This document shows positions 32,985 through 41,881 of a stretch of 64,000 bases of DNA, one piece after another (position 1 is the stretch's first letter; each line of letters opens with the position of its first letter). Under the pieces are notes generated by a model, which did not search any database, was not told where the DNA came from, and was given only the letters and a program-made list of their open reading frames with translations. This stretch comes from Chloroflexota bacterium (lineage in GTDB: Bacteria > Chloroflexota > Anaerolineae > Anaerolineales > Anaerolineaceae). Location: contig JAKQJC010000020.1 of the NCBI GenBank assembly GCA_029561345.1, forward strand, positions 62,001-126,000, given 5' to 3'. Both the position numbers and the translations under genes were made by a program.

Positions 32985-33652
32985 CCTCTCCAATCACCAT
33001 TCTCATTGTTGATGACCACGAAGTGGTCCGCAGCGGCATCCGCTCGTACCTGACCACCCAGCCCGATTTTGACGTGGTGGGCGAAGCTGCCTCGGGTGAA
33101 GAAGCGGTGCGCATGGTGGCCGACCTGATCCCGGATGTGGTGCTGATGGACCTGATCATGCCGGGCATGGACGGGGTGGAAACTACCCGCAAGGTGAAAA
33201 AGATCAGCCCGCGCACCCAGGTGGTGGTGTTGACCTCGTTCCACGATGACGCGCACATTTTCCCGGCGCTCAAAGCCGGTGCCACCTCTTACATTCTCAA
33301 AGACATGAAAATGGATAAACTGGTGGAAACGCTGCAGCGGGCGGTGCGCGGCGAAGTGACCCTCCACCCGCTGATCGCCGCGCGCGTGCTGCGCAACCTG
33401 CGCGGCGAAACCCTGGCCAGCAACAGCGATGATACGCTCTTTTCAGACCTGACCGAACGCGAACTGGATGTCATCAAGCTGATTGCCAACGGCATGACCA
33501 ACAGCCAGATTGCCGGACATCTGGCCATCAGCGAAAACACGGTCAAGGGGCATGTCAGCAACATCCTCAACAAACTGCACCTGGCTGACCGCACTCAGGC
33601 GGCCGTGTATGCCTGGCAGCAGGGCCTGGTGCAGCGCGCCCACGCGACCTGA
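32981..33652 (+). CDS. NarL/LuxR-type response regulator
   Basis: A 223-residue response regulator overlapping the kinase stop by four bases (ATGA). The receiver (1-120) has ILIVDDHEVVR, the phosphoacceptor Asp57 in DVVLMDLIMPGMDG, a Thr in VVVLTSFHDDAH and Lys in YILKDMKMDK. The C-terminal LuxR helix-turn-helix (about 155-215) has LTERELDVIKLIANGMTN and ISENTVKGHVSNIL. It is the evident partner of the upstream kinase and likely a transcription activator; the repeats before the kinase gene could be its own binding sites. Confidence 0.95.
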   Translation: MTSPITILIVDDHEVVRSGIRSYLTTQPDFDVVGEAASGEEAVRMVADLIPDVVLMDLIMPGMDGVETTRKVKKISPRTQVVVLTSFHDDAHIFPALKAGATSYILKDMKMDKLVETLQRAVRGEVTLHPLIAARVLRNLRGETLASNSDDTLFSDLTERELDVIKLIANGMTNSQIAGHLAISENTVKGHVSNILNKLHLADRTQAAVYAWQQGLVQRAHAT

Positions 33653-33872
33653 TAAACAACCTCTCATTTGACAATGTTTCATTAATAGTTGCCCGCCTGT
33701 GGGCGAGGAAGACGGTACATTTTTTGGGTTTTTGCCCAGCTTTGGTGGCAAAAACCCCAAGCAGCTGCTGTGCTGATTGAAAACAATGCTTCTTGCGGCG
33801 GACAGATTCCATACTTTGTAAGGAGTCTGTCTTTTTTATGCCATCTGAATGCCATTATTATTTTATTTAGCG
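33653..33872. other. Intergenic region with two hairpins
   Basis: No gene. GGGTTTTTGCC (33726-33736) pairs with GGCAAAAACCC (33747-33757) but no T-run follows on either strand, so it is not a standard terminator. A real terminator candidate lies at 33801-33837. Confidence 0.5.
33801..33837 (+). terminator. Terminator of the two-component operon
   Basis: GACAGATTCC (33801-33810) pairs with GGAGTCTGTC (33822-33831; one G-T pair), followed by six T's. Confidence 0.75.
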
Positions 33873-33878
33873 TATAAT
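33873..33878 (+). promoter_or_regulatory. -10 box of the HD-GYP gene
   Basis: TATAAT lies 53 bases before ATG 33932. The upstream 20 bases are very A/T rich; no clear -35 hexamer. Confidence 0.5.
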
Positions 33879-33931
33879 GAGTCTATCCGGTACGTTAAAC
33901 TTTACAGCCCTCTCTGCGAGAAAGGAATCTC

Positions 33932-34978
33932 ATGGCCAGGCGGCAATTTCTCCATAAATGCCTCATCACAGGCTTTTCTATTTTGCTGTGTCTTGTTCTT
34001 TACGAGGTGGTCTATATGATGGGCGGCACTTCCACTGCCGGACCCCACCTGTTTTATTTTCCGATCCTTTTTGCTGCCATGACCGGTTCGTGGTGGCAGG
34101 TGCTGATCACGGCTTTGCTGGCCGCTTTTCTTATGTCCGGGCCAATGATGCCGCTTTCGGTGGCCAATCATACTTCGCAAAGCCTGACCGGATGGCTGCT
34201 GCGCGGCGGTTTCTTCCTGGGAATCGGTTTTTTTGTCTATTTTCTCCACGACACCCTGCAGCAGCGCGAAATTGAACTGGGGCAGAAATCACATCAGATG
34301 CTTTCTTTCGAGCGATCGGCTTTTAAAGCCATCCTCAATTTGGCCGAAAACCGCGATCCCGACGCCACCGGCCAGCACCTGAAGCGGATGGCCTATTATG
34401 CCGAATTGTTGCTGCAGGAACTGGATATGCCGCCGCAGCTTAAAAAAGATATCATCAGCGCCATTCCCCTGCATGATATTGGCAAAGTGGCCATTCAGGA
34501 CCAGGTGCTGCTGAAACCAGGGCCTTTAACCGGCCATGAATTTAATGAAATCAAAAAACATCCGGAAATTGGGGGTAAAATACTCATGGCGATTGAAGAA
34601 TCGGCAGGCGCAGGTGAATTCATCAGTTTTGTGCAGACCGCGCGCGAGCTGACTTATTACCATCATGAACGTGTGGACGGCACCGGCTACCCGGAAGGGC
34701 TGAAAGGCGCAAACATTCCGCTTTCGGCGCGCATCACCGCCGTGTGCGATGTCTATGACGCGCTTGCGACCCGCCGGCCTTACAAGGAGCCGCTGCCTCA
34801 CGAGGAATGCGTGCGCATCATCCGAGAAGGCGCCGGCACCCAGTTTGATCCGCAAATTGTGGAGGCCTTTCTGCGGGCGGAGCAAAAATTTAAAGGCATC
34901 GCCGCCCATTATGCCGATAAAGCCCGTTCCGAATCCTCGCCGGGGATACCGGTTCATTCTGGTTCGCTTTTGAGATAA
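33932..34978 (+). CDS. Membrane HD-GYP phosphodiesterase
   Basis: A 348-residue protein. About four N-terminal transmembrane helices occupy residues 8-110 (LITGFSILLCLVLYEVVYMM; LFYFPILFAAMTGSWWQVLI; LRGGFFLGIGFFVYFL). A short linker leads to an HD-GYP domain: HDIGKVAI around residue 180, HPEIGGKIL, YYHHERVDGTGYPEGL and ITAVCDVYDALATRRPYK. HD-GYP enzymes hydrolyse cyclic di-GMP; the upstream GGDEF gene at 755 would make it, though no direct link is shown. AAGGAA lies before the ATG. It is followed closely by tsaC. Confidence 0.9.
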   Translation: MARRQFLHKCLITGFSILLCLVLYEVVYMMGGTSTAGPHLFYFPILFAAMTGSWWQVLITALLAAFLMSGPMMPLSVANHTSQSLTGWLLRGGFFLGIGFFVYFLHDTLQQREIELGQKSHQMLSFERSAFKAILNLAENRDPDATGQHLKRMAYYAELLLQELDMPPQLKKDIISAIPLHDIGKVAIQDQVLLKPGPLTGHEFNEIKKHPEIGGKILMAIEESAGAGEFISFVQTARELTYYHHERVDGTGYPEGLKGANIPLSARITAVCDVYDALATRRPYKEPLPHEECVRIIREGAGTQFDPQIVEAFLRAEQKFKGIAAHYADKARSESSPGIPVHSGSLLR

Positions 34979-34982
34979 ATTG

Positions 34983-35585
34983 ATGACACCTACCCCTGTT
35001 CTCAAGTCCACCGATCCCCAGGCCCTGCCGCAGGCTGTGCAAACCCTGCAGCGCGGCGGCCTGGTGGTGTTCCCCACCGACACAGTTTACGGCCTGGGTG
35101 TGCTGATCAGCCTGCCGGCGGCCATTGAACGCATTTTTGAAGCCAAAGGCCGCGATGCCGCCAAAGCCATTCCGGTGCTGCTGGGCAGCCTCGACCACCT
35201 GCCGCAGATCACCCCCGGCCTGCCGGCACGCGCGCGCGAGCTGGCGCAGCGGCATTGGCCTGGCGCACTGACCCTGGTGGTGGCGCGGCGGCCTGAGCTG
35301 CCTGAGGCGCTTTCGCCAACCCCCACGGTGGGCATTCGCATGCCCGACCATCCCTTTGCCCTTGATCTGCTGCGCCGCACCGGTCCTCTGGCGGTGACTT
35401 CGGCCAACCTTTCGGGCGGGGCCAACCCGCTCAGCGCGGCTGACGCCCTGGCTCAGCTGGATGGACGGGTGGATTTAATCATCGACGGCGGAACAGTGCC
35501 GGGCGGCCTGCCTTCCACGGTGGTGGATTGCACAGCTGATAAACTGGCGGTGCTGCGCCAGGGTCCCATTTTTATTGACGCATAG
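34983..35585 (+). CDS. tsaC: L-threonylcarbamoyladenylate synthase (Sua5/YrdC/TsaC type)
   Basis: A 200-residue YrdC-domain protein. It makes threonylcarbamoyl-AMP from threonine, bicarbonate and ATP for the t6A37 modification of tRNAs. Motifs: VVFPTDTVYGLGVL, FEAKGRDAAKAIPVLL, ELAQRHWPGALTLVV, VGIRMPDHPFALDLL, TSANLSGGANP and PSTVVDC. The length fits the single-domain TsaC form; no Sua5 C-terminal extension. ATG 34983 is preferred to TTG 34980. It starts four bases after the HD-GYP stop, so they may be co-transcribed. Confidence 0.9.
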   Translation: MTPTPVLKSTDPQALPQAVQTLQRGGLVVFPTDTVYGLGVLISLPAAIERIFEAKGRDAAKAIPVLLGSLDHLPQITPGLPARARELAQRHWPGALTLVVARRPELPEALSPTPTVGIRMPDHPFALDLLRRTGPLAVTSANLSGGANPLSAADALAQLDGRVDLIIDGGTVPGGLPSTVVDCTADKLAVLRQGPIFIDA

Positions 35586-35673
35586 GGCCGTTTTTTGCGC
35601 CCTTCCCTGCGCGAAGATGAGCGCGCATTTCTGATTTTGATTGGGCCGTCACGGCCTGCGCAAGGAGGTTCCC

Positions 35674-37998
35674 ATGACAATTGAGCTGACTTCGACCGGC
35701 TTGCAGGTGACCCTGCACCCCGAAGCGGCGGGCTTTTCGCTGGCGCAGGCAGGCGGTCAACTGCGCCTGGAAAACGCGCGTTTTTCCATTGCCTATCGTT
35801 TGGAAGACGGCTCGCGGCAGCTGTTTAAAGGCCCCCTGCAGGCGGGCGACCCGGCGGCAGCGCCATCGGCTCACGGCCCGCTGCATGCCGTCACCCTGAC
35901 CTGGGAGCAGTCGCCGCTGAAAGGCACGCTGACTCTGGCTTTGGGTCAAGCCCAGCCCTTTTTACTGCTCAGGGCGCATCTGGAAAACACAGGCAGCCAA
36001 CCGGTGACCCTGGAGCGCATCACCCTGCTGCAGGCGGGCGCCGGAGAGCTTTCCTTTGGCGCCGCAAACCCGGATATGGCTTTTCATGCCAACGGCTGGC
36101 AGTCGTGGAGCCACACCACCACCACCGGGCAGGACAAAGGCCAGCACCGCTCGTGGCTGGGACCGTTGCAAAACCCGATGGTGGATTACTGCGACACCCC
36201 GCATCCCGCACGCGCCGGACATTATGCCGCCGATTTCTTCGCCGTTTTTGGCGACCGCGGCAGCCGCTGCGGCCTGGTGGCGGGCTTTCTTTCGCAAAAG
36301 CAGCATTTTGGCTCCATTGAAGCCTGGACCCGGCCAGCTCCGGCCCTCAGCCTGTGGGCCAACGGCGACGATACCCGCCTGCTGCCGGGCGCGGCTATGG
36401 ACACCGATTGGGCCATCTTCATGCCGGTGGACCTGGACGACCCGGACCCTCTGGGGCCTTACCTGGAGATGGTGGCGCGGGAAAACGAGATCAAACCATT
36501 CCCTGAACTGCCGGTGGGCTGGTGCTCGTGGTATTATTTTTACGATAAGGTGACGGCTGAAGACATCCGGCGCAACCTGACCGCCATTGTGGAACTGCGC
36601 CAGAAGCTGCCGGTGACCCTTTTCCAGATTGACGACGGCTTTGAAAGCCAGGTGGGCGACTGGCTCACCTTCCGCAAAACCTTTCCGGATGGGGTGACCG
36701 GGCTGGCGCGCGATATCCGCGCAGCCGGGCTGACCCCCGGGCTGTGGCTGGCGCCGTATATTGTGCACCCCAAATCAGACCTGATCCGCCAGCACCCCGA
36801 TTGGATCCTGCGCACGCCGCGCGGTAAACCGGTCAATGCGGGCTTTGTGTGGAACAGCCTGTGCACCGGCCTCGACCTGACTGTTCCCGGAGCCTTTGAC
36901 TACACCTGCGAGGTGATCAGCAAGGCGGCGCACGAATGGGGTTATCCCTACCTGAAGCTCGATTTTCTCTATGCGGCTGCCCTGCCGGGCGTGCGCCGCG
37001 ATATGACGCGCACCCGCGCCCAGGTGCTGCGCCAGGGCCTGGAAGGGCTGCGCCGCGCAGCCGGACCCGACACCCTGCTGCTGGGCTGCGGCGCGCCGTT
37101 GGGCCCTTCGCTGGGCATTTTTGAGATGATGCGCATCAGCTGCGATGTTTCTGGCAACTGGGCGCCGCAGTTCAGCGGCATTCAGCTCTTCTTCAACCGC
37201 GAACCCCACATGCCTTCGGCGCGCAACGCCATTCACAACATTCTCAGCCGCGCCTCGCAGCACCGCCGCTGGTGGCTGAACGACCCCGACTGCCTGCTGG
37301 TGCGCGCTGATTCGCACCTGACCCTGACCGAAGTGCAAACCCTGGCGGCAGCCATCGCCCTGACGGGCGGCTCGCTGCTGCTTTCAGACGATATGCCCAA
37401 ACTGGATGCCGGCCGCATCAGCCTGGCGCAGACCCTGCTGCCGCCGGTGGGCCAGCGCGCCCGCCTGGTGGACTGGTTCGACGAGGGGCATCCCCGCCGC
37501 CTGCGCCTCGATTTGAACGGCCCGGCGGGGGCCTGGCATGTGCTGGCCCTGTTCAACTGGAGCGACGCGCCGGTGGAGGCCAGCCTGGATGTGAGCGAAT
37601 TTGACCTGCCGGCGGGCGATTATTCGGCGCGCTCGTTCTGGAACGACCGCCTGCTGGAGGTGACCGGCGGGCAGGCCGAACTGGGAACCCTGGCGCCGCA
37701 CGGCTGCCATGTGCTGGCGCTGCGCCCGCTGCAGACCGGCCAGCCGCAGTATCTGGGCGGCAGTCTGCACATTTCGCAGGGCATGGAGGTGGCGCAGTGG
37801 CAGGTGCGCGCGCATGAACTGCGCCTGCGCCTGGACCTGGGCCACAGCACGGCGGGCGAGGTGGATGTGCGCCTGCCGGCCCTGCCCAAGGAAGTGCTGC
37901 TGAACGGCCAGCCGGCCGGCTGGAGCAGCCCGGCCGCGCAGGTGGTGCGCCTGCCGGTGGATCTGCCGGGCGCTGGAGATGTGCTGTTGAAGTGGTGA
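35674..37998 (+). CDS. GH36 alpha-galactosidase
   Basis: A 774-residue GH36-type enzyme that removes terminal alpha-galactose from oligosaccharides. An N-terminal beta-supersandwich (about 1-260) includes FHANGWQSWSHT. The catalytic barrel (about 270-600) has PVGWCSWYYFYDKVTAEDI, LFQIDDGFE, the nucleophile Asp430 in YLKLDFLYAA and the acid/base Asp491 in MRISCDVSGNW. A C-terminal beta domain completes it. There is no signal peptide, so it is cytoplasmic. Start ATG 35674 has AAGGAGG six bases upstream. It has its own terminator, and no sugar transporter is adjacent. GH36 also includes raffinose-synthase-like members, so the exact substrate is uncertain. Confidence 0.87.
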   Translation: MTIELTSTGLQVTLHPEAAGFSLAQAGGQLRLENARFSIAYRLEDGSRQLFKGPLQAGDPAAAPSAHGPLHAVTLTWEQSPLKGTLTLALGQAQPFLLLRAHLENTGSQPVTLERITLLQAGAGELSFGAANPDMAFHANGWQSWSHTTTTGQDKGQHRSWLGPLQNPMVDYCDTPHPARAGHYAADFFAVFGDRGSRCGLVAGFLSQKQHFGSIEAWTRPAPALSLWANGDDTRLLPGAAMDTDWAIFMPVDLDDPDPLGPYLEMVARENEIKPFPELPVGWCSWYYFYDKVTAEDIRRNLTAIVELRQKLPVTLFQIDDGFESQVGDWLTFRKTFPDGVTGLARDIRAAGLTPGLWLAPYIVHPKSDLIRQHPDWILRTPRGKPVNAGFVWNSLCTGLDLTVPGAFDYTCEVISKAAHEWGYPYLKLDFLYAAALPGVRRDMTRTRAQVLRQGLEGLRRAAGPDTLLLGCGAPLGPSLGIFEMMRISCDVSGNWAPQFSGIQLFFNREPHMPSARNAIHNILSRASQHRRWWLNDPDCLLVRADSHLTLTEVQTLAAAIALTGGSLLLSDDMPKLDAGRISLAQTLLPPVGQRARLVDWFDEGHPRRLRLDLNGPAGAWHVLALFNWSDAPVEASLDVSEFDLPAGDYSARSFWNDRLLEVTGGQAELGTLAPHGCHVLALRPLQTGQPQYLGGSLHISQGMEVAQWQVRAHELRLRLDLGHSTAGEVDVRLPALPKEVLLNGQPAGWSSPAAQVVRLPVDLPGAGDVLLKW

Positions 37999-38018
37999 GA
38001 TAATGATGGAACTGTCTG

Positions 38019-38043
38019 GCCCGCCGTTACAGGCGGGCTTTTG
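38019..38043 (+). terminator. Terminator after the alpha-galactosidase gene
   Basis: GCCCGCC at 38019-38025 pairs with GGCGGGC at 38032-38038 around a six-base loop, followed by TTTTG. Confidence 0.85.
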
Positions 38044-38053
38044 TTTTCCCCTC

Positions 38054-38108
38054 TTGATTCTTTTCGGAAACCACGCTACAATATGACCAGAAAAACAAAA
38101 TTGGTCAT
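38054..38108 (+). promoter_or_regulatory. Promoter and inverted-repeat operator of the TetR gene
   Basis: TTGATT (38054-38059) and TACAAT (38077-38082) are 17 bases apart. An inverted repeat ATGACCA (38083-38089) / TGGTCAT (38102-38108) covers the expected transcript start, the classical position for autorepression by a TetR protein. A partial third copy (TGGTCAG) follows at the start codon. Confidence 0.75.
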
Positions 38109-38118
38109 GAGGTCACAA

Positions 38119-38802
38119 ATGGTCAGAAAAAACGCCGTCAACCGCCCCGAACGCATTCTGGACGCCGCCGCCAGCCTGATCACCCGCCTGGGTTTCGATA
38201 AAACCACCATCGCCGATATTGCCCTTGAGGCCGGCGTGGCCAAAGGCGCGGTTTACCTGCACTGGAGCAGCAAGGAAGCGCTGTTCGACGCCCTGGTGAC
38301 CCGCGAAATGCGCCGCCTGATGGCCGACCTGCTGGCGCGGGTGGAAGCCGACCCGCGCGGCGGCTCGCTGACGCGCATGTACGCCCATTCCCTGCAGGCG
38401 CTGCAGGCCAACCCGCTGATGCGCGCCCTTTACACGCAGGACAGCCGCGTGCTGGGCAAATTCATCCACCAGCAGGACCCGCGCCGCTATGTGGAACGCT
38501 TCGGCTTCGGCAAGGATTTCATCATTTACATGCAGGCCGCCGGGCTGGTGCGCAAAGACCTCAACCCCGAAAGCCTGGCCTACCTGCTCTCGGTGATCGC
38601 CTACGGCTTCACCGGCATCGAATCCGTCATTCCGGCCGCTGAGGCACCTTCGCTGGAGCAGGTCGAAGAAGTGCTGGAGGCAGTGCTGGGCCGGGGCATG
38701 ACCCTGGAGGACGGCGACAGCGAGGCTGGCAAGCAGGCTCTGCGCCTGGCCGTGGATGTGGTCAACCGGCAGTATGATGCCGTTCACCCGGATGGTGCCT
38801 GA
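38119..38802 (+). CDS. TetR/AcrR-family transcriptional regulator
   Basis: A 227-residue regulator. The N-terminal helix-turn-helix domain reads ERILDAAASLITRLGFDKTT, IADIALEAGVAKGAVYLHW and SSKEALFDALV, a good TetR match. The C-terminal ligand domain is helical and not assigned to a subfamily. I chose ATG 38119 because GAGG lies six bases upstream; the ATG at 38083 precedes the expected transcript start. It probably represses itself and perhaps the adjacent alpha/beta hydrolase, through the inverted repeat in its promoter. Confidence 0.9.
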   Translation: MVRKNAVNRPERILDAAASLITRLGFDKTTIADIALEAGVAKGAVYLHWSSKEALFDALVTREMRRLMADLLARVEADPRGGSLTRMYAHSLQALQANPLMRALYTQDSRVLGKFIHQQDPRRYVERFGFGKDFIIYMQAAGLVRKDLNPESLAYLLSVIAYGFTGIESVIPAAEAPSLEQVEEVLEAVLGRGMTLEDGDSEAGKQALRLAVDVVNRQYDAVHPDGA

Positions 38803-38867
38803 CACAACCGCAAAAGGCCTTTGCAGCTGGCAGGAAAATGAAAGTCAACAAAAGAAGGATTTTGGAT

Positions 38868-39716
38868 ATGGAGATTAAAGACAGCTTTATTAATGTCAAC
38901 GGCAGGCGCGTTCACCTGCTCAGCGCGGGCGAAAGCGGATCGCCGGTGGTGCTGTTTCACGGCGCAGGGGCCGATTCGGGACGCATCTCATGGGGCCATG
39001 TCATTGGCCCGCTGGCCGAAAGCGGCCACCGCGTTTTTGCCCCTGATATCATCGGCTACGGCGACAGCGACCGCCCGGATATCCCCTACACCGTTGACAC
39101 CCTGGTGGATTTTGCCGCCGCGGTGCTGGATGCGCTGGGGTTGGAAAAAGCCAGCCTGATGGGGCTTTCATTGGGCGGGTCCATTGTTCTGGGTCTGGCG
39201 CTCAAAGCGCCACAGCGGGTGGATAAACTGGTGCTGGTGGACAGCTACGGCATTCAGCGCAAGGTGGCCATGCACCAGTTGAGCTGGTTAATGGTGAAGA
39301 TTCCGGGCATCATGGAAGGCACCTGGGCGCTGATGCGTTCCAGCCGGAGCATGGCCAAGTGGTCCATGGTCAACGTGGTGCACGATCCAAAGGTGATCCC
39401 TGACGCCCTGATGGATGAGCTGGTGCTGGAAATGCACAAACCCCATGCCGGGCGGGCTTTCACCTACACCCAGCGCCACGATATGTTCTGGAACGGCCTG
39501 CGCACCGTGTACATTGACCGGTTGGGTGAATTAAAAATGCCCGTGCTGCTGATTCACGGGCGTTACGATGCCGGGGTGCCGCTGGCCTGCGCCGAAGAAG
39601 CAAAGCGCCGCATCGCCGGGGCAAAGCTGCACATCATTGAAGACGCCGGACACTGGCCGCAGCGCGAAAAACCGGAAGAGTTCATCCGCACGGCGGCGGA
39701 TTTTCTGCGCGATTAA
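38868..39716 (+). CDS. Alpha/beta hydrolase
   Basis: A 282-residue alpha/beta-hydrolase. Oxyanion region VVLFHGAGADSGR, nucleophile Ser101 in MGLSLGGSIVLG, acid Asp in HGRYDAGVPLA and His in EDAGHWPQREKPEEF. Such enzymes cleave esters, C-C bonds or other activated groups in the cytoplasm. ATG 38868 has GAAGGA eight bases upstream; ATG 38838 is in frame but its AGGA is too close. It lies 65 bases after the TetR gene and may be its regulatory target. Its stop overlaps the stop of the convergent membrane protein gene at 39713-39716. Confidence 0.87.
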   Translation: MEIKDSFINVNGRRVHLLSAGESGSPVVLFHGAGADSGRISWGHVIGPLAESGHRVFAPDIIGYGDSDRPDIPYTVDTLVDFAAAVLDALGLEKASLMGLSLGGSIVLGLALKAPQRVDKLVLVDSYGIQRKVAMHQLSWLMVKIPGIMEGTWALMRSSRSMAKWSMVNVVHDPKVIPDALMDELVLEMHKPHAGRAFTYTQRHDMFWNGLRTVYIDRLGELKMPVLLIHGRYDAGVPLACAEEAKRRIAGAKLHIIEDAGHWPQREKPEEFIRTAADFLRD

Positions 39717-40480
39717 GCGCCCCGCGGGCGGGTGAAGCGGATGGAAATGACATTGGCCACCACCGAGGCGGCCGCCGCCGGCAGATAAACCCACAGGCTG
39801 CCGGTGAGCGGCAGGAACACGCTCACCACCAGATAAAAGCTGGCAATGCCCAGCGAACCGACGATGGTGCCCCTGAGGAGCTGGCCGGCAGCCTGGCCGC
39901 CCTGCTGGCTGTGGGTGAAGGAAGCCAGGATGGTGCCGAACACGGGAAAGGCCGAAATCAGGCCCGAAAGCTGCGCGCCCAGCACGCTGGAGAGCCCGGT
40001 GAGGGTGGCCACAAAGATCACGGCAATGACCATGCGGGCAGGCAGGTCCCATTTGGGCGACACCTGCCCTTTGATTTGCACGGCCTGCGCCGGAATGAGC
40101 CAGCTCAGCACAAAAATGGCGCCGATCAGCAGGGCAAAGGCGGGCAGCAGCGGCAAAGCCAGCGCGCGCCAGATCATCACTGTGGCGATGAAGGCCGAAA
40201 CGCCCAGGATGGCGCTCTGCCACCAGTTTAATTTGCGCGCTGCCAGGATATAGGTGGCGGCAAAAATGCACATGGCCGTCTGCCCGCCGAACATGCCAAC
40301 CGCTGCCTGACCGGCAAAATTGGGGCCGTCCTGCATGGCCAGGGTGATGGAAATGGGGCCGGAAATGATGGGAAAGCCGATAAACCAGCCGCTCACTGCC
40401 GGGCCCCAGCGCCGGCCGGCCAGAGTGGCTGTGGCAATGAGCAGGGGGGCCAGAAGAATTTTCAGGGCAAGGACGATCAT
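39713..40480 (-). CDS. Polytopic membrane protein of unknown function
   Basis: A 255-residue protein with about eight hydrophobic helices. The two halves look related: SGWFIGFPIISGPISITLA near residue 30 and SGLISAFPVFGTILASFTH near residue 170 share the pattern SGxxxxFPxxxxxIS, suggesting internal duplication as in many small transporters. No known transporter motif is recognised. It has its own promoter (TATAAT on the minus strand at 40526-40531) and converges with the hydrolase gene. Confidence 0.65.
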   Translation of the reverse strand: MIVLALKILLAPLLIATATLAGRRWGPAVSGWFIGFPIISGPISITLAMQDGPNFAGQAAVGMFGGQTAMCIFAATYILAARKLNWWQSAILGVSAFIATVMIWRALALPLLPAFALLIGAIFVLSWLIPAQAVQIKGQVSPKWDLPARMVIAVIFVATLTGLSSVLGAQLSGLISAFPVFGTILASFTHSQQGGQAAGQLLRGTIVGSLGIASFYLVVSVFLPLTGSLWVYLPAAAASVVANVISIRFTRPRGA

Positions 40481-40525
40481 GCGGATACCTGTAAGACGGT
40501 TAAAACAGAATCATGACAGGGTTGA

Positions 40526-40531
40526 ATTATA
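40526..40531 (-). promoter_or_regulatory. -10 box of the membrane protein gene
   Basis: Reads TATAAT on the minus strand, 46 bases before the start at 40480. Confidence 0.45.
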
Positions 40532-40580
40532 ACGGATTCCGGCTGATCCGGCCGTACAGAAGGCTTACAGCCGGCGGCTT

Positions 40581-41207
40581 TCACCTTTCATCCGGATAAT
40601 CGGCAATGCATTTCGCCATTTTCCGGTCAATAGCCGTGATAGCTTCCTGAAAGTTGGCGATGGTTGGGCCGGTGACGGGCTTTATGTCCAGGTTTAGCCG
40701 GGTGAGCAGCCTGCCGTAGCGTGCGATATACCTGCAAACATACCCTTGATCGCTTTTTCCACAGGCATAATAAAATTCATCCGCATGACTTGTAAATTCA
40801 AAATCAGGCACTTTCCAGACAACAGAATGGTCAACTTCATCGAAAGTTGGAAGATATAAATTATCCGGGTCAAATAAATTACCCTCTGCTTTTTTATATC
40901 TTTCAGAAGTTCGGGCGATCGTAGAATATTCAGTAACATATTGGTGACCATGAAACAATTCGTTGTAATACACGTCGAGGTAGCCCGTTCTTTTGGGATC
41001 GTCGTCTGTTGGACCTCTGATGGAACTCACCGCAGCATTACCAGACATATCTTCACCGCTGAGAAATAAGTCTTCCATAGGACACAGGTCGAGTTTGACT
41101 TCTTTTACGGGCAGGAAATATCCCAATCCAAAGACAAGGTAAAGGCAGAAAATGACCAGGCAGGCGAGGCATAAAATGACCGCTGCCAGAATGGATTTGT
41201 GTTTCAT
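40581..41207 (-). CDS. Tandem paralogue 2: exported or membrane-anchored protein of unknown family
   Basis: A 208-residue protein with one N-terminal hydrophobic segment (MKHKSILAAVILCLACL...; about residues 5-28), then a soluble domain outside the membrane. Features: a CPMEDLFLSGEDMSG block, DPDNLYLPTFDEVDHSVVWK, a Cys pair in YYACGKSDQGYVCRYIARYG that could form a disulfide, and a C-terminal KMAKCIADYPDER. It starts eight bases after the stop of its paralogue, with AGGTGA before the ATG. The second half is almost identical to the paralogue while the first half has diverged. I recognise no family. Confidence 0.7.
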   Translation of the reverse strand: MKHKSILAAVILCLACLVIFCLYLVFGLGYFLPVKEVKLDLCPMEDLFLSGEDMSGNAAVSSIRGPTDDDPKRTGYLDVYYNELFHGHQYVTEYSTIARTSERYKKAEGNLFDPDNLYLPTFDEVDHSVVWKVPDFEFTSHADEFYYACGKSDQGYVCRYIARYGRLLTRLNLDIKPVTGPTIANFQEAITAIDRKMAKCIADYPDER

Positions 41208-41214
41208 AGTATCT

Positions 41215-41823
41215 TCACCTTTCATCCGGATAATCTGCAATGCATTTTGCCATTTTTCGATCAATCGCCGTGATAGCTTCCTGAAAGTTGGTGACGGTTG
41301 GGCCGGTGACGGGCTTTATGTCCAGGAATAACCGGGTGAGCAGCCTGCCGTAACGTGCGATATACCGGCAAACATATCCTTGATCGCTTTCTCCGCAGGC
41401 ATAATAAGATTCATCCGCATGACTTTCAAATACAATATCAGGCACTTTCCAGACAACAGAATGGTCAACTTCATCGAAAGCCGGAAGATATAAATTATCC
41501 GGATCAAAAAGATTATTTTTGGCTTTTCTATATCTTTCTGCAGCTTTAGCATTATCAGGGTATTCCAAGACATATTGCTGTCCATGGTCTAATCCATTGT
41601 AATAAATATCTCGAGTTCCAAGAATAGCATGATCAGAAAAATTGGTGTCAATAGGGTTTACTATAACGTCACCAGACAGATCTTCACGATCGAGAAATAA
41701 TCCTTCCACTGGACAAAGATTCATTTCCTTTTTGGGCAGAAAATTCCCGTAAGTTAAGATACAGAAAACAATCAGGCAGGCAAGGCATAAAATGACTGCT
41801 GCAAGCATATATTTGGGTTTCAT
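41215..41823 (-). CDS. Tandem paralogue 1: exported or membrane-anchored protein of unknown family
   Basis: A 202-residue protein with an N-terminal hydrophobic anchor (MKPKYMLAAVILCLACLIVF). An LCLAC sequence could be a poor lipobox. The rest matches the neighbouring paralogue: LFDPDNLYLPAFDEVDHSVV, YYACGESDQGYVCRYIARYG and LDIKPVTGPTVTNFQEAITA. The A+T content is higher than in surrounding genes. AGGAGG lies six bases before ATG 41823. No enzyme motif is seen. The pair forms an operon downstream of the HEAT gene. Confidence 0.7.
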   Translation of the reverse strand: MKPKYMLAAVILCLACLIVFCILTYGNFLPKKEMNLCPVEGLFLDREDLSGDVIVNPIDTNFSDHAILGTRDIYYNGLDHGQQYVLEYPDNAKAAERYRKAKNNLFDPDNLYLPAFDEVDHSVVWKVPDIVFESHADESYYACGESDQGYVCRYIARYGRLLTRLFLDIKPVTGPTVTNFQEAITAIDRKMAKCIADYPDER

Positions 41824-41881
41824 TGAATCCTCCTGAAACTTTGCGGGCATGCCGCTGTACATCCGGCCACAGCTTACAATT

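Noticed and set aside
33668..33690. TTGACA at about 33669 as a promoter
   Set aside because: The only -10-like hexamer is about nine bases away, too close; the region is better explained as the 3' end of the two-component operon.
33726..33757. GGGTTTTTGCC/GGCAAAAACCC hairpin as a terminator
   Set aside because: No T-run follows on either strand; the T6 lies on the 5' side.
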